From assembly GCA_028817855.1 (NCBI GenBank), contig JAPPOT010000110.1, forward strand, positions 11,195-52,686: a stretch of 41,492 nucleotides of DNA. The letters run 5' to 3'. Every line of letters starts with the position of its first letter. Within the stretch, counting starts at the first letter, position 1. The notes below the pieces were generated by a model. It searched no databases. It was not told the DNA's origin and worked only from the letters and a program-made list of their open reading frames with translations. Positions 35,760 through 41,492 of this stretch are shown in pieces. The DNA is from Myxococcales bacterium (lineage in GTDB: Bacteria > Myxococcota_A > Polyangia > Polyangiales > JAFGIB01). The position numbers and the translations under genes are program-made.

Positions 35760-36848
35760 CTAGCCAGACGCGTCGAGCAGGCGCTGGGCAGCCTGGTCGC
35801 CGGAGCGCACCGCGGCGTCGATGCCGGAGCCGTGGAAGGCGGAGCCCGCCAACAGAATGGGCGTATCCGCGAGCGTGGCTTCGAGTGCTGCGACCGCCGC
35901 GCGGTGGGCGTCGTTGAAGACTGGCAGCGCGTCCGGCCAGCGTGACACCCAGCTGCGCAGCGGCATGCCGCGCACCGGGATCACACGCCGGAGACCCGCC
36001 AGGGCACGGGCGCACCAGGCGTCATCGTCGAGCGCGTCCGGCCCCTGCAGCTCTTCGGCCTTGGGGCGGAAGAAGAGGCGCACCGAGACCTTCCTCGGGG
36101 GCGCCCGGTCGATGAACTTGGCGCTGGTGAAGGTGCATGCGCGCAGGCCGTCGCGCTGTGCGTCCAGCGCCACCACGAAGCCGGTGCCGTCGAGGGCGTG
36201 CTCGATGGCGGCGCGCTCGAAGGCCAGCTCCACCGTCACGCTCGAGAGCGTGGGGGCCGAATCCAGCGCGGCGGCCGGGGCACCGCAGGCGTCGGTCAGG
36301 AGCGCGGCGGCGCCGCGCGCGTTCGTCGCCACCACGACCGCATCGGCGTCCAGCGAGCGCCCGTCCGGCAGCAAGACGCGGGCGCCGTCATCGGTCGGCT
36401 CCACCCGCTGCGCGGCCGTGCTCGTCCGGACCCGTACGCGTCCGTCCAGGTTTCCGCGCAGCGCCCAGATCAGGCTGCCCATGCCGCGGCGCAGGGAGCG
36501 AATGCCCTTGCCCAGGTCGTCCTTCGGGACCTGGAAGCCCAGGAAGGTCGCCGCCTCCCCCGGTGCCAGCTCGCGCAGGGTCTGACCGTCGAAGCCGTAG
36601 CTGCGCATGACGGACTGGCCGATCAGCTCGTCGGGCATGCCCTGATTCGCTGCGAGCCGCGGCACGGCCTCGCTACGGAAGACGAAGCCCTCGGCGCCGC
36701 GCTCGATCACGAAGCCATCGCTGAGCTCGGTGAGGATCTGTCCGCCCAGGCGATCCCGCGACTCGATCACCGTCAGCTCGCGGTGCTCGGCGAGGCGGGC
36801 AGCACAGGTCAGCCCGGCCAGGCCTCCACCGATCACGATCACGCGCAT
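35760..36848 (-). CDS. FAD-dependent protoporphyrinogen-oxidase-like enzyme, short form
   Basis: 362 aa, against about 450-480 for HemY/HemG-type oxidases. The N-terminal FAD motif is VIVIGGGLAGLTCAARLAEH, with the second glycine pair and Glu at VIESRDRLGGQILTE. ERGAEGFVFRSEAV and the C-terminal LAGSAFHGSGIDAAVRSGDQAAQRLL (FAD-binding end) match protoporphyrinogen or coproporphyrinogen oxidases of haem synthesis. Between LRELAPGEAATFLGFQ and RSLRRGMGSLIWAL the helical substrate-binding part is much shorter than in the family, so roughly 80-100 residues seem to be missing; the reading frame is intact. It may be a variant with another substrate or a deleted copy. No other haem genes are nearby. 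Confidence 0.75.
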   Translation of the reverse strand: MRVIVIGGGLAGLTCAARLAEHRELTVIESRDRLGGQILTELSDGFVIERGAEGFVFRSEAVPRLAANQGMPDELIGQSVMRSYGFDGQTLRELAPGEAATFLGFQVPKDDLGKGIRSLRRGMGSLIWALRGNLDGRVRVRTSTAAQRVEPTDDGARVLLPDGRSLDADAVVVATNARGAAALLTDACGAPAAALDSAPTLSSVTVELAFERAAIEHALDGTGFVVALDAQRDGLRACTFTSAKFIDRAPPRKVSVRLFFRPKAEELQGPDALDDDAWCARALAGLRRVIPVRGMPLRSWVSRWPDALPVFNDAHRAAVAALEATLADTPILLAGSAFHGSGIDAAVRSGDQAAQRLLDASG

Positions 36849-37167
36849 GGCGGGACTCTACTGACAGCGGCCGGGCGCGCCATCCCCTGTCACCCACCTC
36901 ACGGGAAGCAGACTTCGTTACTCAGTTAATCTAGGCGATGTCAATTTCATGAATTTCCAGCCACTCGCTTTAGGCGACACCCGAAACATCCTATGATTTC
37001 CATTAATTAAGCCAGATTTTTCACACTGAAAAACTAGGCCTGTGAGTAGCGAAGTTGCTGGGTTTGGGTTGACAGGCTGAGCCTGGGCTCGTTTAACTGT
37101 GTGCAGGGGTCGTACAGGAGGGTGCTGTACGGCGTGGTCTTCAGGGTTGGGTGTTCGGAGGTCGGGC
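36849..37167 (+). promoter_or_regulatory. AT-rich control region of the amidohydrolase gene
   Basis: Bases 36915-37050 are strikingly AT-rich for this chromosome. They contain TTCATGAA inside 36946-36960, TTAATTAA at 37003-37010, and the hairpin TTTTTCA-cac-TGAAAAA at 37017-37033. No gene is seen. The last 70 bases are the transcribed leader, with GGAGG at 37157-37161 as ribosome binding site. Confidence 0.55.
37069..37097 (+). promoter_or_regulatory. Sigma-70-type promoter
   Basis: TTGACA at 37069-37074 is followed after exactly 17 bp by TTTAAC at 37092-37097. The perfect -35 and good -10 would start a transcript near 37104, about 60 bases before the GTG of the amidohydrolase. Confidence 0.65.
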
Positions 37168-38913
37168 GTGAAGCGCTATCCCTGGGTGAAGTACGTAAAG
37201 AAGAGCCAACCTGAGCTCCGCTACGAGTCGCCGATCTGGCTCGGCAACCACAGCAACGGCGAGTACTTCCACACGCAGACGCCGTACGAGCGGAAGCTGC
37301 GCGAGGAGATCCTCAAGGCGGGCGACGACAAGGCGCGCAAGCTCAACATGGACCGGCGCGAGTTCATGGCGAGCGCGGCGGGCTACGTGACCGCCCTGAG
37401 CGTGATTCAGTCGGCCTGCTCCTCGACGGAGAACGGCGACGGTCCGACCGAGACCGTGCCCGGCGGCGCGGTGGTGGTGACCCCGCCCTCGAACGGTCCC
37501 GCGCCCGGGGCCACCCCGATGGATCCGGGCAACACGACGACGCCCGGCGTGACGCCGCCCGCCGACGACGGAACCATGACGCCGGTCGACGGCACCGGCG
37601 GCAGCGCTGCACCCGCCGACGGCCCGATGTCGATGCCCGGTGGCGGCGATCCCGCCCAGCCGGGGCAGTACTGCTTCGCCGACACGGGCCTCGACCCCAC
37701 CATGTGCGAAGACGCGGCGCGCGCCGCGCTCCAGCCCCCGACCTTCATCTTCGACGCCCAGACCCACACCTTCGACGACGCGCCCGACGCGGCGTGGCGC
37801 AGCACGCCGGTGGCGGCGGGCTTCAACTCCCAGCTCCAGGGGTTGCTCGGCTTCTCGGGCTGTCCGGACGTGGGCGCCGACCCCGCCTCCTGCGTGGGCC
37901 CGGCGGACTACGTGCGGCTGATGTTCCTCGACAGCGACACGACCATGGCGGTGCTGTCGTCCTGGCCCTACGCCCCGGGTCCCGCCAACCCGAACAACGA
38001 TCAGTTCCTCGCCGCCACGCGCGAGTGGATCAACGTGGACCTGGCCAAGTCCTTCCGCGTGACCAACCACGCGGCGGTGACGCCCTTCTCGCAGCCCTTC
38101 ATGACCGCGCTGGCCGACGGTGTCGGCGGCTGGAAGCTCTACCCGGCGGCGCCGGGCAACGGCTACAAGATGGACGACGCGACCGGGCGCAGCTTCATCG
38201 AGGCTGGCATCAACGCCGGCGTGAAGACCTTCTCGATCCACAAGGGCTTGCCGATCGCGGGCTTCTCGGTGGAGCACAACCTGCCCGATGACATCGGGGT
38301 GGTGGCCAAGGACTACCCGGAGGCCAACTTCATCATCTATCACTCGTCGATCTGCGCAGGCCAGATGGGCGGCGGCTTCACCTGCACGCCGATGGAGGGG
38401 CCCTACGTCGACGGCAGCACGGCCAACACCGACGCGCTGATCACCTCGCTGATCCAGAACGGGATCGGCCCCAACGAGAACGTCTACGCCGAGCTCGGCG
38501 GCGCCTTCAGCCAGCTGATGGGCAACCCGACGGTCGCCGGCCAGTGGCTGGGGAAGCTGGTGCAGTACGTCGGCGACCAGAACGTCGTCTGGGGCACGGA
38601 CTCGATCCTGAGCGGCAACTCCCCCCAGGGTCAGATCAACGCCTTCATGGCGCTGCAGCACCCGATGCTCACGGCCGACGTGAAGTCCAACATCCTCGGG
38701 CGCAACCTGGCGCGCCTCTACTGCGTGGATCCAGACGAGGCGCGCTGCCAGGTCGACCAGAGTCTGCTCGCGCGCGAGAAGCGCGTGCTCGATGAGGAGT
38801 TTGGAAAGTATCGCTGGGCGCTGCTGGGGCACCAGCGGCCGCTCGGACCCACCACGCGCAGGGAGTTCCTTCGCCTGCGCCGCTTCTACGACAAGATGGG
38901 GATTCCGGGGTGA
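37168..38913 (+). CDS. Tat-exported amidohydrolase-family protein
   Basis: 581 aa. The GTG start has GGAGG seven bases upstream. A 60-residue pre-sequence (RYPWVKYVKKSQPELRYESP ... DDKARKLNM) precedes a twin-arginine signal, DRREFMASAAGYVTALSVIQ, ending near Cys84; this long leader is unusual for Tat. A Pro/Gly/Asp/Thr-rich linker runs to about residue 165. The amidohydrolase-2 barrel then shows FIFDAQTHTFDD (metal-binding His, with the usual HxH reduced to QTH), KLYPAAP, FSIHKGLP, FIIYHSSICAG, NVYAELGG and VVWGTDSIL (late Asp). Hydrolysis or decarboxylation of a small acid or amide is the family's activity; the substrate is unknown. An ATG at 37348 is an alternative start giving a standard Tat signal. 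The copper monooxygenase gene follows after 46 bp, most likely in one operon. Confidence 0.8.
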   Translation: MKRYPWVKYVKKSQPELRYESPIWLGNHSNGEYFHTQTPYERKLREEILKAGDDKARKLNMDRREFMASAAGYVTALSVIQSACSSTENGDGPTETVPGGAVVVTPPSNGPAPGATPMDPGNTTTPGVTPPADDGTMTPVDGTGGSAAPADGPMSMPGGGDPAQPGQYCFADTGLDPTMCEDAARAALQPPTFIFDAQTHTFDDAPDAAWRSTPVAAGFNSQLQGLLGFSGCPDVGADPASCVGPADYVRLMFLDSDTTMAVLSSWPYAPGPANPNNDQFLAATREWINVDLAKSFRVTNHAAVTPFSQPFMTALADGVGGWKLYPAAPGNGYKMDDATGRSFIEAGINAGVKTFSIHKGLPIAGFSVEHNLPDDIGVVAKDYPEANFIIYHSSICAGQMGGGFTCTPMEGPYVDGSTANTDALITSLIQNGIGPNENVYAELGGAFSQLMGNPTVAGQWLGKLVQYVGDQNVVWGTDSILSGNSPQGQINAFMALQHPMLTADVKSNILGRNLARLYCVDPDEARCQVDQSLLAREKRVLDEEFGKYRWALLGHQRPLGPTTRREFLRLRRFYDKMGIPG

Positions 38914-38959
38914 TTTGGATGGTGGCCGGTGTGAAGCCGTCGGGTGCCGGAGGTCGACT

Positions 38960-40282
38960 ATGGGTATGACGAGAGCTCTATGGGTGGTGCTTTGCCTGTC
39001 CGCGCTGATCGCCTGCAGCGATGGCGGCGGTGGCGGCGATGACTCCGCTGGAGGCGCGGCGGTCGTGACCACGCCTGGCGGAAGCTGCACCGCCGGACAG
39101 ATGATGCCGTGCACGTGCGCGGACGGGGCTGCCGGAATGGCGAGCTGTCAGCTCGACGGCACCTTCAGCCTGTGTAGCTGCACCGGCGCCGCACAGGGGG
39201 TCAACCCGATCGGCGCCGACCCCGCGGCAGGGCAGACCGGGATGGCCGGCGCGGCGCCGCCGCCACCGGTCGACCCCGGGGCCGTGCCCGGCGATACGCC
39301 CGGCGACGCACCACCGGTCGAGCCCGTGGGCGCAATCGAGGTTCCGCCCGAGGACGTGGCCGCGTGCAGCCCGATGGGCGCGCCTCCGGCAGCGGGCGAG
39401 GAGGTCACGGTGCTCGAGATCCGCACGAGCGACGTCGTGGCGGGCGGCTTCGCGGCCCCGGGCGGGACCTACTACGGGTGCTTCTGGATCGAGATCGATC
39501 TGCCGGAGAAGCACCACATCATCGGCTGGGAGGGTGCGATCGGCGGCGATCGGTCGGTCCACCACCAGCAGGTCTCGGTGGGCGAGAAGCCGTTCTACCT
39601 GCTCGAGCAGGGCGGCCTCTGCGGTCTGCCTTCGGTCGAGTTCACCTGGAACGGCGAGAAGCCCACCGAGTGGACGCCGTCCATCGCCGGCTACCCGATC
39701 GGCGGCCCGGAGAACGGCGGCAAGGCACGCTTCGTCTGGCAGACGCACTTCGAGGGTGCCGCCACCAACTACGTGGGCGGGTTCAACGCGGTGCTGACTA
39801 AGAACCTGCGCAAGTACGATGCCGGCAACTTCCAACAGGGCGACGTGGCCGGCATCCTGATCCCGGCCATGTCCCAGGCGACCCACGTGGCCTCCTGCAC
39901 GCCGGAAGAGACCGCCGCGAAATTCGCGCATCCGATCTATGCGTGGAGCACCCTGCTGCACGCGCACCTCACCATCTCGCACATCAAGAGCGAGCTCTTC
40001 CGCGACGGCCAGCTCGTCCACACCTTCGACGATTGGGTGCCCGGTCCCTTCGGCGCGCTGGCCGAGCAACAGTTCAAGCCGATCAGCCCGTGCTTGCAGA
40101 TCCTCCCGGGCGACGAGATCCGCACGACCTGCGAGTACACCAACAACTTCCCCTTCGACGTCACCGGTGGAGAGGCGACAAATCAGGAGATGTGCTCCAA
40201 CTTCTTCACCTACTTCCCCCGCCTGCCGGGCGCGGCGAGCAATGGGTTCTGCGGGACGATCGACTCGACGGTCGGCCTGTGA
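38960..40282 (+). CDS. PHM/DBM-like type II copper monooxygenase lipoprotein
   Basis: 440 aa. ATG with GGAGG six bases upstream. The signal LWVVLCLSALIAC predicts lipidation at Cys19. A Cys-rich stretch (CTAGQMMPCTCADG...CQLDGTFSLCSC) and a Pro/Gly/Ala linker reach about residue 140. The rest resembles ascorbate-dependent type II copper monooxygenases such as peptidylglycine monooxygenase. There is a His201-His202 pair (RSVHHQQVSV) for the first copper; for the second, His334-x-His336 (LLHAHLTISH) and Met411 in TNQEMCSNFFTYFP, the classic EMC motif. PGDEIRTTCEYTN is the conserved strand before it. It should hydroxylate a substrate outside the inner membrane using O2 and copper. The amidohydrolase just upstream and the CxCH lipoprotein just downstream suggest a joint secreted pathway. 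Confidence 0.78.
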   Translation: MGMTRALWVVLCLSALIACSDGGGGGDDSAGGAAVVTTPGGSCTAGQMMPCTCADGAAGMASCQLDGTFSLCSCTGAAQGVNPIGADPAAGQTGMAGAAPPPPVDPGAVPGDTPGDAPPVEPVGAIEVPPEDVAACSPMGAPPAAGEEVTVLEIRTSDVVAGGFAAPGGTYYGCFWIEIDLPEKHHIIGWEGAIGGDRSVHHQQVSVGEKPFYLLEQGGLCGLPSVEFTWNGEKPTEWTPSIAGYPIGGPENGGKARFVWQTHFEGAATNYVGGFNAVLTKNLRKYDAGNFQQGDVAGILIPAMSQATHVASCTPEETAAKFAHPIYAWSTLLHAHLTISHIKSELFRDGQLVHTFDDWVPGPFGALAEQQFKPISPCLQILPGDEIRTTCEYTNNFPFDVTGGEATNQEMCSNFFTYFPRLPGAASNGFCGTIDSTVGL

Positions 40283-40301
40283 CGTGACCCGGACGTCCCG
40301 G

Positions 40302-40317
40302 CCAGCCACGCGGCTGG
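40302..40317. terminator. Hairpin between convergent genes
   Basis: CCAGCC (40302-40307) and GGCTGG (40312-40317) form a stem with loop ACGC, in the 67-bp gap between the convergent copper monooxygenase and CxCH lipoprotein genes. CCCGGAC near 40288 and GTCCGGG near 40342 could extend it. Probably ends both transcripts; no T-run. Confidence 0.5.
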
Positions 40318-40349
40318 TCGGCCGAGCGGCAGCGGCACCCGGTCCGGGC

Positions 40350-40796
40350 TCAGGGCTGGGCGCCGCTGACGATCCAGCGCCCCACCAGGTCGCGTTCCAT
40401 CTCGTTGAGCGGGACGCCGGGGGGCATGATCTGCCCGCCGCCGCTGACCTCGGCCTGGGTGCCGTTGACCTTGAGCCAGAGGTAGCTGTCGTTGAGGCTG
40501 CCGGGCACGACCAGCTGCATGGTCGGCACCTGCTGGGAGGGGGCGGAGACGATGTTGCCGTAGGCGACGCTCGCCTCGAGCGAGAACGGCGCTCCCAGGG
40601 TCATGTAGTTGGGGCCGGTGTGGCAGTTGCAGGCGAGCTCGAAGAGGGGCTGCACCTCGCCCGCGTAGCTGACCGGCGCGACTGCCGGTGCGCCTGCCGC
40701 CCCGCCCTTGCTCGAGCTATCGTCATCGCAGGCACCCAGTGTGAGGCACGCGCTCAGGGCTGCGCCGCGTGCGATCGCATTCTTGATCTTCCTCAT
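40350..40796 (-). CDS. Cytochrome-c-like lipoprotein with a CxCH motif
   Basis: 148 aa. ATG at 40796 with GGGAG eight bases upstream. The signal ARGAALSACLTLGAC gives lipidation at Cys23. The mature part matches small periplasmic cytochrome-like domains of myxobacteria and planctomycetes: VSYAGEVQPLFELACNCHTG, GNIVSAPSQQVPTMQLVVPG, SYLWLKVNGTQAEV, GGGQIMPPGVPLNEMERDLVGRWIVSGA. The haem motif reads Cys56-Asn-Cys58-His59, one residue short of CxxCH, so covalent haem attachment is uncertain. Met ligand candidates lie in QIMPPG. It converges on the copper monooxygenase gene and may supply electrons to it or bind copper instead; either is inference. Confidence 0.72.
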   Translation of the reverse strand: MRKIKNAIARGAALSACLTLGACDDDSSSKGGAAGAPAVAPVSYAGEVQPLFELACNCHTGPNYMTLGAPFSLEASVAYGNIVSAPSQQVPTMQLVVPGSLNDSYLWLKVNGTQAEVSGGGQIMPPGVPLNEMERDLVGRWIVSGAQP

Positions 40797-40888
40797 CGAC
40801 TGCACTCCCGAACCAACCCCACGGTGGTTTCTACCATCGCGCTTGCGGGCCGTCATGTGCCCAGTCTGTTACCTTGTCCAGCGCAACC

Positions 40889-41492
40889 ATGAAGTCGCTG
40901 GCGCGAGCATCGGTTCTCCTGTGCGTGGGCAGCATGCTGTCCGTGACCGGCGCGCGTGCCCACGAGTCGGCGGCCACCTCGCCCGAGTTCGAGGACCCCC
41001 CGTGCATCACGGTGATCGACCGCAACGCGCAGCCGGTGGTGGAGTTCGAATACAGCGTGCCGCTCGACGACGTCGAGCTCGAGGAGGGCGACATCCGGGT
41101 CGCCGACGCCAAGACCCATCAGTTCTTCGCCTTCCGCGGGGCCATGTTCCCGCGGGGCTTCGCCTTCGAGCTCTACGACTTCGACGACCGGACAGGGGAG
41201 CCCATCCTGCTTCCCGAGTGGATCTCGATCGCCGACGCCAAGCGTGCCGCCAACGCCAGCAGCGAGCTGGACGGCACCGGCTTCAGCGAGTCCGACGTGC
41301 CGCCCGGCACCACGCTCGACGATGTCCCGGGGCTCGACGGGCGCTGGCTGCGCATCACGGCTGACGATGCCCGCGTACCGATCACGATGGAGCAAGCCGA
41401 GAAGGGCTTCGCCTGGGACGTGAGCGAGGTGTAGACCGAGATCTACACCGTGACCGGCTTCGTCTGGAGCCCGCCCTACAACGCCTGGGCGC
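40889..41492 (+). pseudogene. Exported protein with in-frame UAG, 3' end beyond the window
   Basis: ATG at 40889; signal peptide LARASVLLCVGSMLSVTGARA cleaved before HESAA. The mature beta-rich region shows PCITVIDRNAQPVVEFEYSVPL and KTHQFFAFR, then GRWLRITADDARVPITMEQA and GFAWDVSEV, up to a TAG at 41432-41434 (181 codons). The same frame continues to the window edge without another stop and reads TEIYTVTGFVWSPPYNAWA, which looks like the expected completion of the domain (WDVSxV..GxYTVxGFxWxPPxN pattern of myxobacterial secreted proteins). I therefore call a nonsense-interrupted gene; TAG readthrough or a sequencing error are alternatives. It is divergent from the CxCH lipoprotein. Function unknown. 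Confidence 0.6.

Overview
The window is a GC-rich, gene-dense bacterial chromosome segment with about 25 protein-coding genes or gene remnants. I see no rRNA, tRNA, CRISPR array, phage module or intact transposase. Several traits point to Myxococcota (a Polyangiales/Nannocystales/Haliangiales-type deltaproteobacterium): many lipoproteins with acidic Gly/Asp/Ser-rich linkers, a myxobacterial-type von Willebrand lipoprotein, a class II photolyase, a winged-helix/AAA/TPR mega-regulator and a peptidylglycine-monooxygenase-like secreted copper protein. This assignment is inference from gene content; there is no marker gene.

Left part (1-9.2 kb): the 3' end of a fumarylacetoacetate-hydrolase family gene, followed by a 159-bp MITE-like element inserted exactly in its stop codon; a membrane-anchored sulfatase; a GNAT acetyltransferase; a broken von Willebrand-type lipoprotein; two short secreted or anchored proteins diverging from a region with tandem TGCGAC-N4-GTCGCA dyads; a small Cys-rich lipoprotein; and an MBOAT-SGNH fusion acyltransferase.

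Middle (9.2-26.9 kb): a secreted lipase, a two-subunit molybdenum hydroxylase (iorAB-like), 3-hydroxybutyryl-CoA dehydrogenase, a decayed DUF1028 gene, an unrecognised 258-aa protein, a class II CPD photolyase, and a minus-strand heavy-metal (Cu/Ag-type) RND efflux operon. The operon reads: Cys/His-rich exported protein, TolC-like outer-membrane factor, adaptor, RND pump. A divergent SDR dehydrogenase and a diheme cytochrome lipoprotein follow.

Right part (26.9-41.5 kb): a remnant of a GspE/PilB-type secretion ATPase, htpG (Hsp90), a long-chain acyl-CoA synthetase behind AT-rich operator-like dyads, hslO (Hsp33), a 1063-aa wHTH-ATPase-TPR regulator and a short protoporphyrinogen-oxidase-like enzyme. 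After an AT-rich regulatory island with a good sigma-70-type promoter comes a secreted redox module: a Tat-type amidohydrolase, a PHM-like type II copper monooxygenase lipoprotein, and a convergent lipoprotein with an unusual CxCH haem-like motif. The last gene carries an in-frame UAG after which coding sequence plainly continues to the window edge.

The most distinctive candidate system is the secreted amidohydrolase / copper-monooxygenase / CxCH-protein cluster at 36.9-40.8 kb, in the same neighbourhood (about 12 kb away) as copper-type efflux genes. Other items worth a second look are the stop-codon-targeted MITE, the two sets of tandem operator-like dyads, and the in-frame UAG.
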